The notes below the pieces were generated by a model. It was not told the DNA's origin and did not search any database. It saw only the letters and a program-made list of their open reading frames with translations. DNA of 64,000 nucleotides from Aeoliella sp052161615. Lineage in GTDB: Bacteria; Planctomycetota; Planctomycetia; Pirellulales; Lacipirellulaceae. The stretch spans positions 2,294,001 through 2,358,000 of the forward strand of contig NZ_CP197417.1 of assembly GCF_052161615.1 (NCBI RefSeq), given 5' to 3'. This document shows positions 1-8,074 of this stretch, piece after piece (the stretch's first letter is position 1; the number at the start of each line of letters is the position of its first letter). The translations under genes and the position numbers were made by a program.

Positions 1-1839
1 GGACGCAATGCTCGGTTTCAGGAAGTGGGCGTGCGTGCGGGCGACTTCGTGAAGTGGTACGCCAATCAAAAGTCGGAGATTCAAAGCGAGTTCAATCAAG
101 GGCGCCAGCAACTCTCGCCCGAGCAGATGCGCGAAGTGATGCGTCTGCCCGAAGCACAGCGGCAAGAAGTCATCGACGCGATGGTCAACGAGATGATGAG
201 CGACGAGGGCGAAATCCTTTCGGTCACGGCGTTTGAACTCCCCGTGGCGCAAGTGATCGACTCCAACACGCTGATGGTCGATTTGTCGGCGCTCAACGAG
301 GAAGAGTTGGGGCGACTGCCGCTCGACACTCCATTGCGACTCGAAGTACTTCGCTATCGCGACTCGCGATTCAGCGAGTTGGTGCTCGACCTGCGACGAT
401 ACGCCGTGCGCGGCGTGCCGCTCTTGGGGTGGGAACCAAGTCCCGATCAGCAGGCCACCGAGCAGATTGTCGAGCGTCTGAACCAGTGGCTTCGGCAGAC
501 GGGTGCCACGGTCGCGTGGACCCCTACCAAGCTGCTCGACACGCTCCCCGAATCGCTCCGCAAGGACGAGAAGCTGGGACTTCTGGCCAGTGTCGAAGCG
601 CTCGATCGCTCCGCTTTCTCGCTCCCCACCGAAGAGCTCCGCGCGGTGCAAGCTCAGGGGTACGAGGGCCGGTTGCTGCAGGAAGCGACCTGGGCCCGCG
701 ACATTAGCAACTGGGTAACGGCCGACGTGTTCGAGCCGCGGGCGCGGGCCGATCGCTTGTTCGACTGGACGGTTCGTAACTTGCAGCTCGAACTGCCGAG
801 CGAGAAGCTTCCGCCCTTCCTCCCGTGGCAATCGCTCGTGCATGGTCGTGCGTCGGCGGAAGGTCGTGCGTGGGTATTCGCCGATCTGTGTCGTCAGCAG
901 GGCATTCCGGTAGTGCTGGTTCGCGTCGGTGGCGATGCAGGCCCGCTGTGGTGCGGAGCGGTCGTGGATGACGAGTTGCAACTTTACGATCCTCAGATGG
1001 GGTTGGCGATTCTGAACGATGCGGGCCAGACGGCGACGCTTCGCGAAGTGGTCGAGAAGCCGGATCTGCTGGACGAGTTGAACCTGGAAGACGCACCGTA
1101 CCTGCCCAAGGATGCTAAGCTCGCCGAACTCAAGCTCGAAATCGTGGCGGATCCGCTCACGTTGTCTCGCCGCGCAGCGCTGCTGGAGGAGCGACTCACA
1201 GGCGATGCGGCGTTGTTCATGTACGTCGACGCCGACGCGCTCGCCGCGAAGCTCAAGGAGCAGCCAGGGGTGAGTTCGGTGACGTTGTGGGCTTATCCGT
1301 TTCAAATCCTCGCCGATCAGTTGAATGCTTCGCTCAACACGCGGACGCGGGCGGCTTTGGCGTTCGAGCCATTCGTGCATAAGCCAAATTTGTGGAAGGC
1401 AAGACTGCTCGCATTCCGCGGCGACTCGGGGCAGTCGATCGACGCCAGCCGTGGCAACTTGGAAACGACCATCGACGACCAGCGGGACGCGGGCCGGCTC
1501 TACACGAGCGAATCGGTTCGCCCGACCGACGCGACGATCGAGGCCCTTCAGTCCGACGATGTACGCCGAGCTTGGACTGCCGCGAAGCAGAACGCGACCT
1601 ACTGGCAAGGTTTGTTGTCGTTTGACCGTGGTGATTTCCAGGTTGCCGAGAACTGGCTCGAAAAGGCGGCTGCGTTCGACGACTGGCGCGAAGGTGCGCA
1701 GTACAATCGCGCGCGGGCCTTGGAAGCCAAGGGCGATGTGGCTGGTGCGCAGAAGCTCCTAGAGTCAAGCACAGGCCCTCAGGCAGCGGGCAATAAGGTG
1801 CGAGCCCGCCGCTTGGCGGATCTTGCGAAGGCCGAGTAG
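1..1839 (+). CDS. Transglutaminase-like / TPR protein, 5' partial
   Basis: The reading frame is open from the first base, so the start lies upstream of the window; a GTG at 25 is only an internal codon. About 612 residues are visible. The N-terminal half is charged and helical. Around residues 275-340 there is a transglutaminase-like segment: a helix rich in Ala/Phe/Leu, then GIPVVLVRVG, then a strand pair ending LYDPQMG. Where active transglutaminases have Cys and His I see Ala (GRAWVFADL) and Leu/Trp (PLWCGAV), so the fold looks catalytically dead; the Asp of the DP turn remains. The C-terminal 60 residues look like one or two TPR helices (NWLEKAAAF, ARALEAKGD). The function is unknown; an extracytoplasmic scaffold role is a guess. 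Confidence 0.75.
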   Translation, partial: GRNARFQEVGVRAGDFVKWYANQKSEIQSEFNQGRQQLSPEQMREVMRLPEAQRQEVIDAMVNEMMSDEGEILSVTAFELPVAQVIDSNTLMVDLSALNEEELGRLPLDTPLRLEVLRYRDSRFSELVLDLRRYAVRGVPLLGWEPSPDQQATEQIVERLNQWLRQTGATVAWTPTKLLDTLPESLRKDEKLGLLASVEALDRSAFSLPTEELRAVQAQGYEGRLLQEATWARDISNWVTADVFEPRARADRLFDWTVRNLQLELPSEKLPPFLPWQSLVHGRASAEGRAWVFADLCRQQGIPVVLVRVGGDAGPLWCGAVVDDELQLYDPQMGLAILNDAGQTATLREVVEKPDLLDELNLEDAPYLPKDAKLAELKLEIVADPLTLSRRAALLEERLTGDAALFMYVDADALAAKLKEQPGVSSVTLWAYPFQILADQLNASLNTRTRAALAFEPFVHKPNLWKARLLAFRGDSGQSIDASRGNLETTIDDQRDAGRLYTSESVRPTDATIEALQSDDVRRAWTAAKQNATYWQGLLSFDRGDFQVAENWLEKAAAFDDWREGAQYNRARALEAKGDVAGAQKLLESSTGPQAAGNKVRARRLADLAKAE

Positions 1840-1854
1840 CTCGCTCGACGTTTT

Positions 1855-1898
1855 GTCGCACTCCGCCCGATATTGCATTGAGTGCGACTTTATTTTTT
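1855..1898 (+). terminator. Rho-independent terminator of the first gene
   Basis: A perfect 8-bp stem (GTCGCACT at 1855-1862, AGTGCGAC at 1881-1888) is followed by a T-rich tract, 16 bases after the stop codon. The same GTCGCA core recurs in the hairpins at 1975 and 32130, so this terminator may derive from the dispersed repeat family. Confidence 0.6.
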
Positions 1899-1974
1899 GC
1901 CGCGTCTCTCGCGAGCTTCAAAAAGTGCCGTGTTTTTTCGGGTGAAGTCATCGTTCGCTCTTTCGTTCGAAAAG

Positions 1975-2013
1975 AGTAAAGTCGCAGGGGTAACCCGCAG
2001 GTGCGACTTTACT
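1975..2013. repeat. 39-bp hairpin repeat, copy 1
   Basis: Perfect 12-bp arms (AGTAAAGTCGCA at 1975-1986, TGCGACTTTACT at 2002-2013) enclose a 15-nt loop. A second copy at 32256-32294 differs by one base over the 39 bp. Confidence 0.85.
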
Positions 2014-2069
2014 AAGGGGGAGGGTGGAATGTGGAAGGGGGACTGAGGATGGATCCTTGGAAGTCATGT

Positions 2070-2110
2070 GATCCTGAGGGAGCGTCAGCGACTGAAGGAT
2101 CTCGTTCGCC
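2070..2110. repeat. CTGAGGGAGC / GAAGGATCTCG repeat, copy 1
   Basis: About 40 bp reading ATCCTGAGGGAGCG, then CAGCGACTGAAGGATCTCG and TTCGCC. An inverted copy lies at 32382-32424 with about three mismatches. A more degenerate relative is at 2418-2452. Confidence 0.75.
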
Positions 2111-2139
2111 ATTGGTGTTGGTTATCTCATGGTGAGTGC

Positions 2140-2515
2140 GTAGGCTGTATCAAGCCTGCGCCGCGTGCGGCGCTTCGAGTGTCGAAGTTGTTCTGACCTT
2201 TTAATTGCCAGCTGGTTTGGCGCAGCGTGGTTTTGTTCCTCACGCCAAGGCGTAAAGACGCTACGACGCCAAGCGCGTAGCATGGTCGCCTCGACCGTGT
2301 ATTTACGTGAGTGCGATGTTGGACACGGCCGGGGCGGCCATGCTACGAAGTGAGGCATTCCGACTCGCGTAACAGGACTCGAAGTGACGTTACGCGTACT
2401 ACTGGAAGCGAGATTTCTCAGTCGCTGCGCTCCTGTCGAAATGACACGGATGGCAACGCTTCACAAAATGGCCGGCCGTGAATTGCCGTATCGGCGCAGG
2501 CTTGATACGGCCTAC
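2140..2515. repeat. Inverted repeat pair flanking 328 bp
   Basis: The left arm at 2140-2163 begins GTAGGCTGTATCAAGCC; the right arm at 2492-2515 is its reverse complement with one mismatch over 24 bp. The interior has no gene but contains a second imperfect hairpin (2277-2299 against 2324-2345, about 19 of 23 paired). It looks like a small non-coding repeat unit or a pair of inverted insertions. Confidence 0.6.
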
Positions 2516-2565
2516 ACCCATTGCACGCCCCACGCGTGCGATTAACAGGATGTATTGTATCAGAT

Positions 2566-2596
2566 GTACACGTTGTTGTCAATGGCCAACGTGTAC
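2566..2596. promoter_or_regulatory. Perfect 10-bp dyad, possible operator
   Basis: GTACACGTTG (2566-2575) and CAACGTGTAC (2587-2596) form a perfect inverted repeat with an 11-nt spacer, 145 bp upstream of the transporter start at 2741. The form fits an operator for a dimeric regulator, but no regulator gene is adjacent. Confidence 0.35.
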
Positions 2597-2740
2597 GTGT
2601 GGCCATTTTGCGGGAAATTGTTTCGGACTGGGAACAGTGGAGGGTTGGCGCGGTGAAGGCACTTGACGGGGCTGGCGATCTGGTCGACAAGGTAGGGGCT
2701 GCACCGCGATACTGTTTCTGCTGAGTTGGAACTCCCCTTC

Positions 2741-3682
2741 ATGTCCTTTTTCGAACGCCACTGGTTTTTGCTCCTGTTGGGGTTGGTGTTGGCGGTCGGG
2801 ATGGGGGGTGCGCCGTGGCTCGAGGGGCTGCTGGACCTTCCGCGGTCGTGGGTGGTGGCGGTGGTGATGTTCGTGACCGCGCTACCGATGTCGTTTACTC
2901 AGCTCACCCGCGCGGCGCGGAGTGGTTATGCCGTGGGGCTCGCGCTGGTGCTGAGCATGGTCGTGGCTCCGCTTATCGCCTGGCCGCTGGGGCGACTGTT
3001 GCCCGAGCCTCTCGCTATGGGGTTACTCATCGCGGCGAGCGTTCCCTGCACGCAGGCGTCGGCGGCGGTGTGGACGCGGCGAGGTGGTGGCAACGATGCG
3101 ATCGCGCTGTTCGTGACGCTAGTGACTCACTTCGCCTGCTTCTTGGTGCTGCCCGGATGGTTGTGGTTGCTGTCGGACGCGAGCGTGAAGGTCGATGCGC
3201 GGGAAATCTCGGAAGTGATCGTCGTGCTGGTGCTCGTGCCTGTGGCGGCGGCGCAGGTGATGAGGCGCTCGACATTGGTGCTTGAACTTGCGGCCAAGTA
3301 CCGCGTGGTGCTCAGCGTCGTCGCGCAACTTGGCATCCTGGTGATGGTGTTCTTTAGCGCGATCAGCGCCGGGGTGATGCTCCGCGAGATCGATCCCGCG
3401 GAACTCGGTCCTCTGGCATGGCTGGGGCTCGGCGTGGTGACCCTTGCGCTGCATTTGCTTCTGTTCGCGATGGGCTGGTACGGCAGCCGAGTTCTGGGGG
3501 CACCGCGGGGCGATCAGTTAGCGGTGGCGATCTCGGGGAGCCAGAAGACGCTGATGATCGGGCTGGAAGTCGCCCTGATGTTTGGTGGCCTCGCGGCGCT
3601 TCCCATCATCACGTACCACGTGCTACAGCTTATCGCTGATACGATGCTGGTCGATCGGCTGAAACAGGAGTCGCGGGGCTAG
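2741..3682 (+). CDS. Bile acid:sodium symporter-like membrane transporter
   Basis: A 313-residue protein with about nine to ten hydrophobic segments and almost no soluble domain. The segment ASVPCTQASAAVWTRRGGG followed by NDAIALFVTLVTH matches the conserved crossover region of SBF-like (PF13593-type) transporters of the bile acid:Na+ symporter superfamily; the substrate cannot be read from sequence. I chose the ATG at 2741; an in-frame TTG at 2726 would add five residues with no better ribosome site. The gene stands alone, with the repeat-rich stretch upstream and the sigma-54 activator 219 bp downstream. Small-solute symport across the inner membrane is inferred from the family. Confidence 0.75.
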   Translation: MSFFERHWFLLLLGLVLAVGMGGAPWLEGLLDLPRSWVVAVVMFVTALPMSFTQLTRAARSGYAVGLALVLSMVVAPLIAWPLGRLLPEPLAMGLLIAASVPCTQASAAVWTRRGGGNDAIALFVTLVTHFACFLVLPGWLWLLSDASVKVDAREISEVIVVLVLVPVAAAQVMRRSTLVLELAAKYRVVLSVVAQLGILVMVFFSAISAGVMLREIDPAELGPLAWLGLGVVTLALHLLLFAMGWYGSRVLGAPRGDQLAVAISGSQKTLMIGLEVALMFGGLAALPIITYHVLQLIADTMLVDRLKQESRG

Positions 3683-3901
3683 TTTCGCTGGTAAGGCCCT
3701 AGATGCTACGATGGACTGAGCGATAACGCACGGTGGTGGTGGGCAACTGGCGTGTGGCACACGCTTGCACACCCGTTCGGATCGCTTGCCGATGCGAAAT
3801 TGTCGCATTTTGCCATCGGCACCCAAGTTGCAGCACTCGCCTGACAAAGGTTGCTTCCGTAGCAGCCTCGCAGATTCCCCGCGCCAGCTTACCTGCCCTC
3901 C

Positions 3902-5254
3902 ATGCCAGACTCCAAACTAGACCTGCTGCTCGTGGACGACGACACCGAGCTCCGTGAGGCGATGCAGTCGTACTTCACTTCTCTGGGTTACCGCGTGGCT
4001 AGCGCCGAATGTGGCGAGGCGGCGCTCGAGACGCTTGCCGGGCGTGGGTTTGCCGTGGCGGTGGTCGACATGGTGATGCCGGGGATGACCGGTCTAGAGC
4101 TGCTCGGCAAGATCAAAGAGGACAATCCCGAGATCGAAGTGATCCTGCTCACCGGGCAAGGGACTATCGAGCGGGCGGTCGAGGCGATGAAACTGGGAGC
4201 GTACGACTTTCTCAGTAAGCCCGTACGGATGAAACAGCTCGAAGCCGTGGTGGCGAAGGCGGGCGATGCTTCGAAAATTCGCAAGGAGAACACGCAGCTT
4301 CGCGCGATCATCGAGCGCGACCTTCCCAAGCACCGGATGATTGGCAACTCGCCGGCGATGCAGGAAGTGTATCGCCTGGTCGAGCGAGCTGGCCCGAGTG
4401 ATAAACCGATTTTGATTCAAGGCGAGAGTGGCACGGGTAAGGAGTTGGTGGCTCGCGCGCTGCACATGGCGAGTTGCCGCGCGGACAAGCCGCTGGTGGT
4501 GATCAACTGCGCGGCGCTCCCCGAGCCGCTGCTCGAAAGCGAATTGTTTGGTCACGAGAAGGGAGCGTTCACCGGAGCTTCGAGTTCTAAGCCGGGACTG
4601 TTCGAGGTGGCGGATGGCGGGACGCTGTTCATCGACGAAATCGGCGAGCTCTCCCCTGCCCTGCAGCCAAAACTATTGCGGGTGCTCGAAGATGGTTCGT
4701 TGCGGCGCGTGGGATCGCTCAAGGAACGCCACGTCGACGTGCGTCTGATCGCCGCCACGAATCGCGACTTGGCCGTCGAGGTCGAAGCGAAGCGTTTTCG
4801 CGAGGATCTCTACTATCGCATCAACATGATGACCATCGTGCTTCCGACGCTGCGGGCACGAACGACCGACGACGTGCTGCTGCTGGCCGATCACTTTGCT
4901 GGGCGGGGGTGGGAGTTCAACGCCGAGTGCCGCGACGCGATCGCCAAGTACTCGTGGCCTGGCAACGTGCGGCAATTGATCAACGCGATCGAGCGGGCGA
5001 AGATTCTTTCGGACGACGAAGTGCTGCGGCGCGAGAACCTGCCGCCAGAAGTGTTGGGTGGCCACTCGCCCGCGGCGTCAACGATCGTCGCGCCGGAGAT
5101 CGACCTCGCTAGCCTAACCCGCGCGCGAGTGGTGCAAGCGCTGCAGCACGCGGGGGGCAACAAACTTCGCGCCGCGAAGGCACTTGGAGTAAGTCGACGT
5201 AGTTTGTACCGACTGCTAGAGAAGTACCAGATCGAGCCGGGCGAGTTGGTTTGA
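3902..5254 (+). CDS. NtrC-family sigma-54-dependent response regulator
   Basis: A 450-residue three-domain activator. The receiver domain (about 1-120) has the acidic pair D12/D13, phospho-acceptor D56 (VVDMVMPGM), T84 and K106. The AAA+ domain has Walker A GESGTGKE (174-181), the sigma-54-contacting loop GAFTGA (221-226) and Walker B TLFIDEIGEL (241-250). A Fis-type helix-turn-helix closes the protein (GNKLRAAKALGVSRRSLYRL). All key residues are intact. It should activate RNA polymerase-sigma-54 from upstream sites when phosphorylated. No kinase is adjacent; the nearest is the PAS kinase at 9115-10233. Two -24/-12 promoters in this window (8956-8971 and 10444-10459) are plausible targets, which is inference. 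Confidence 0.93.
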   Translation: MPDSKLDLLLVDDDTELREAMQSYFTSLGYRVASAECGEAALETLAGRGFAVAVVDMVMPGMTGLELLGKIKEDNPEIEVILLTGQGTIERAVEAMKLGAYDFLSKPVRMKQLEAVVAKAGDASKIRKENTQLRAIIERDLPKHRMIGNSPAMQEVYRLVERAGPSDKPILIQGESGTGKELVARALHMASCRADKPLVVINCAALPEPLLESELFGHEKGAFTGASSSKPGLFEVADGGTLFIDEIGELSPALQPKLLRVLEDGSLRRVGSLKERHVDVRLIAATNRDLAVEVEAKRFREDLYYRINMMTIVLPTLRARTTDDVLLLADHFAGRGWEFNAECRDAIAKYSWPGNVRQLINAIERAKILSDDEVLRRENLPPEVLGGHSPAASTIVAPEIDLASLTRARVVQALQHAGGNKLRAAKALGVSRRSLYRLLEKYQIEPGELV

Positions 5255-5294
5255 GCGCTAGGGTCGGGCGTAGGAAGGTTAGCGGGAAGACGGA

Positions 5295-5465
5295 CCGCTG
5301 ATGGACGCTAATCTTCGCTGATGGAACCCCATTCTTCTTCGTTTCCTTTGTTCCGTTCTGTTCCAATAAATTTTGAACAGAAGGAAACGAAGAAATTCAA
5401 GGTTAAAGTTGGGTGCAAATCCTCGGGATCGCTTCGAGGTTTTTGATTAGCGTCCACCAGCGTGG
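5295..5465. repeat. Nested inverted repeats between genes
   Basis: Outer arms: CCGCTGATGGACGCTAATC (5295-5313) pairs with a segment at 5445-5465 beginning GATTAGCGTCCACCAGCG. Inside is a second hairpin: TTCTTCGTTTCC (5335-5346) plus TTCTGTTC (5356-5363) against GAACAGAA (5375-5382) plus GGAAACGAAGAA (5383-5394), all 20 pairs perfect with a 9-nt bulge. No coding potential is seen from 5255 to 5716. The inner hairpin could terminate the preceding gene. Confidence 0.65.
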
Positions 5466-5716
5466 ATAAGCGGTTTCTTCTCCTGTCCTTCTCTGTTTTC
5501 TCCGTTTGCTCCTGTTGTTCTCTAACTGTTCTATCTGTAGTGGAGTAATGTCACAGGGACAGGCCGGAGGGCTTGCGCCCTGCCGCTATAAGGTGATGTT
5601 TAGGCGCTGATTGTTGGACGGCTCGAAACTGTGCTTCGCGTTTTGAGCTTTCAAAATAGGGTTAAATGCCACGCTCGTCCCTGCCCCGCCGGCATCTTGG
5701 GGGATACGATACATGG

Positions 5717-6496
5717 ATGTCGACGCCAAATCACTCCAAGCCGCAGACTTCCAAAGCTGAACTCAAGGCTGCGCATACGCCCGAGCGGATTCGCCTTCGG
5801 CTCGAGGCGCCAATGGCGCATAGCTACTTGCGCGACTTTGTGTACGGTGCAATCGATGGCACGGTGACAACCTTTGCCGTGGTGTCGGGCGTGGCGGGGG
5901 CGGGGCTCTCGGTGGGGGTCATCATCATTCTGGGTTTTGCCAATCTGGTTGGCGATGGCTTCAGCATGGCGGCGAGCAACTACCTGGGGACCAAGGCCGA
6001 GGAAGAGTTGCGAAGAAAAGCTCGCCGGATGGAGGAGGAACACATCCGCAAATACCCCGAGGGAGAGCGCGAGGAGATTCGGCAGATCTTCGCCGGTAAG
6101 GGGTTTGAAGGAGAGCAACTAGAGCACGTGGTCGAGGTGATCACCGCCGATCACAAGCGTTGGGTCGACACCATGTTGGTCGAAGAGTTGGGTTTGCCAC
6201 TGACGAGCCCTTCGGCGATTCGTGCGGCGGGCGTCACGATGCTGGCGTTCGTGCTGGTGGGTATCATCCCGCTGTTGCCATTCTTGGTTCATCCACTGTT
6301 CGGCGTAACGCTCGGCAGTCCTTACGCTTCGAGTGCCGTAATGACAGGCGTCGCGTTTTTCCTGGTGGGGGCTGCCAAAAGTTGGTTCATCAACGAGTCC
6401 TGGATACGCGCGGGGATCGAGACGTTCGTCGTCGGTAGCGCCGCAGCGGGCCTGGCTTATCTGGTTGGGCTCGCGTTTGGTGGCATCGCTGGTTAA
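5717..6496 (+). CDS. VIT1/CCC1 family transporter (DUF125-like)
   Basis: A 259-residue membrane protein of the vacuolar iron transporter type. The first membrane segment carries the family signature YGAIDGTVTTFAVVSGVAGA, with the conserved Asp, followed by a second segment (VGVIIILGFANLVGDGFSMA). A charged cytoplasmic loop, rich in Glu and with a KARRMEEEHIRKYPEGEREE stretch (metal-binding domain in characterised members), separates these from three C-terminal segments. Family members export Fe2+ or Mn2+ from the cytosol. I chose the ATG at 5717; an upstream ATG at 5666 adds 17 residues without family character. It converges with the SLC13 gene, whose stop is 4 bp away. Confidence 0.85.
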   Translation: MSTPNHSKPQTSKAELKAAHTPERIRLRLEAPMAHSYLRDFVYGAIDGTVTTFAVVSGVAGAGLSVGVIIILGFANLVGDGFSMAASNYLGTKAEEELRRKARRMEEEHIRKYPEGEREEIRQIFAGKGFEGEQLEHVVEVITADHKRWVDTMLVEELGLPLTSPSAIRAAGVTMLAFVLVGIIPLLPFLVHPLFGVTLGSPYASSAVMTGVAFFLVGAAKSWFINESWIRAGIETFVVGSAAAGLAYLVGLAFGGIAG

Positions 6497-6500
6497 CGCA

Positions 6501-7922
6501 TTACCAGCCCCACTGCATGGCAATCGAAGTCCAGCCGACGGCGATCACGGGCCCGAGTAGCCCCACGATCAGACCCGCGAAGAGCAGATCCTTGGAATCC
6601 AATTGTCGTGTGCCGTAGACGATGGCGTTGGGTGGCGTCGACACTGGTAGGCACATTCCGCACGAAGCGGCGATGGCGATGGGGATGACGTACCGCGAGT
6701 ACTCGGTGCCGAGCAAGGCCAGTGCCAGGGGGATGATAACGTTCGACGCGGCGGTGTGGCTCATCAGGTTTGCCAGGAAGGCGCAACCGTAGGCCATCAC
6801 CAGGGCGACTGCGAACATGCTGAGCCCGCTGAGCGGAATCTGGGCGACGATCCACTTGGCGAGGCCGCTGTCGTTCACGGCGACGCCCAGCGAGAGACCA
6901 CCTGCGATCAATAGCAGGACGTCCCACGGCAGTCCCTTCACGTCGTCGGCATCGAGCACCAGCGTGGTCGTGAGGACACAAATCGGAATCAGCGAGACGA
7001 CCGTTGTCGGCAGGCCATGCCAGGGGCTGGTGAGCCACAAAATGACGGTGGTGAAGAACGTAACGACGACCAGCAGCGTTTGGGCGTAGTGGGTATTCGG
7101 GCGCGTGCGAGTGGCGCTGAGGGCGAATTCAGGTGACGATGTGAAGGCACCCCTGCCCAGGTAGCGCATCACCAAGTAACCCCATGTGATGCCGAGCAGC
7201 ACTAGCGCGGGGGGAATGCCGAACACCATCCACTCGGCGAAGTTGACATCGTTGGCGCGCGCGAGTGCTCCGGCGGCGATGGCATTGGGTGGCGTGCCGA
7301 TGATGGTGCCCATGCCGCCGAGGTTCGAGGCCAATGTCACGCCAAGGAGCAGCGCGCGGGCCTTGGGGCGGTTCTGCTCGTCCCCCCACAGCATCGGTGT
7401 GAGAATGGCGACCATGATCGTGGCGGTCGCGGTGTTGGAGAGGAACATCGATAGCAGCGCCGTCGCACCCATGATGCCCATCAGCACCAGGGCGGGGCGA
7501 CTACCGAGCCGTTTCACGACTTGTCCCGCCATCCAAACGTCGAGGCCGGTCTTGCTGGCCGCTGCGGCGAGGACGAAGCCGCCGAAGAACAGCCAGATCA
7601 GGGGGCTGCCCCACGTGGCGATGTATTTTTCCCAGTCGGGTTTGCCGGCGGCGTCTTGGCCGAGCATGGCGATCGAAAGACCAATCGCCAACAGGCTGAC
7701 CGAAAATGCCGGCATGGCTTCGGTGATCCAGAGCCCGGCGCTAAGCACCAGGATGAACAGCGCGCGATGGCCTGCGTCGGAGAGCCCCGAATACTCGGGC
7801 ACGAACGCTACGAAGTAGGCGAAGATCAAGCAGAGCGCTGAGTACATCAGCAGCTTGCGAACGGGAGGCGTGATCTGCCGTAAAATGCGCCGAGCCGTGG
7901 CGCGGGTACCAATGAGTTCCAT
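6501..7922 (-). CDS. SLC13/DASS family anion permease
   Basis: A 473-residue protein with about twelve membrane segments. Both halves carry the family hairpin signature: SNTATATIMVAILTPM with IGTPPNAIAAGA in the first half, and SHTAASNVIIPLALAL with STPPNAIVYGT in the second. These SNT/SHT and TPPNA motifs bind substrate carboxylate and Na+ in the divalent anion:Na+ symporter family. Likely substrates are di- or tricarboxylates or sulfate; sequence does not decide. It is encoded convergently with the VIT1-like gene, without room for separate terminators. The 150 bp between it and the next feature contain only the Hsp20 terminator. Confidence 0.88.
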   Translation of the reverse strand: MELIGTRATARRILRQITPPVRKLLMYSALCLIFAYFVAFVPEYSGLSDAGHRALFILVLSAGLWITEAMPAFSVSLLAIGLSIAMLGQDAAGKPDWEKYIATWGSPLIWLFFGGFVLAAAASKTGLDVWMAGQVVKRLGSRPALVLMGIMGATALLSMFLSNTATATIMVAILTPMLWGDEQNRPKARALLLGVTLASNLGGMGTIIGTPPNAIAAGALARANDVNFAEWMVFGIPPALVLLGITWGYLVMRYLGRGAFTSSPEFALSATRTRPNTHYAQTLLVVVTFFTTVILWLTSPWHGLPTTVVSLIPICVLTTTLVLDADDVKGLPWDVLLLIAGGLSLGVAVNDSGLAKWIVAQIPLSGLSMFAVALVMAYGCAFLANLMSHTAASNVIIPLALALLGTEYSRYVIPIAIAASCGMCLPVSTPPNAIVYGTRQLDSKDLLFAGLIVGLLGPVIAVGWTSIAMQWGW

Positions 7923-8008
7923 GATTGGTCGATTCTATCACGCCTGCAGGTGATGGATAGCGGTGTGGCCGACGCGCAGTTTGCGCGAAAAGCCGAGATC
8001 ATAACAGA

Positions 8009-8038
8009 GGCCCGGAAGTGCCCATGCGCTTCCGGGCC
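8009..8038 (-). terminator. Hairpin downstream of hsp20
   Basis: A perfect 10-bp GC-rich stem (GGCCCGGAAG at 8009-8018, CTTCCGGGCC at 8029-8038) with a 10-nt loop, 36 bases past the hsp20 stop. No U-run follows on the minus strand, so it may act with Rho or as a 3' stabiliser. Confidence 0.5.
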
Positions 8039-8074
8039 CGAAACAAGCCGTAATTGACCCGGGGTCCGCCTACC

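Larger units (their letters stand above)
1840..2740. other. Gene-free stretch made of dispersed repeats
   Basis: No frame here has coding character. The stretch is a mosaic: a GTCGCA hairpin (1975-2013), a CTGAGGGAGC repeat (2070-2110), a long inverted-repeat pair (2140-2163 and 2492-2515), a hairpin built on GTAGCATGG / CCATGCTAC (2277-2345), and a degenerate copy of the CTCAGTCGCTGCGCTCC element near 2418-2452. It ends in a short region that probably holds the promoter of the next gene. Confidence 0.7.

Noticed and set aside
1334..1951. Minus-strand frame of 205 codons at the end of the first gene
   Set aside because: Runs through the terminator hairpin and has repeat-like Arg/Pro/Ser composition typical of antisense frames.
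2122..2358. Small frames on both strands between the first gene and the transporter
   Set aside because: They lie within repeat arms and have no ribosome site or coding character.
2646..2661. TGGCGCGGTGAAGGCA as a sigma-54 promoter for the SBF-like transporter
   Set aside because: Spacing is right, but the TT before GC is missing, so the -12 element is poor; likely chance in GC-rich DNA.
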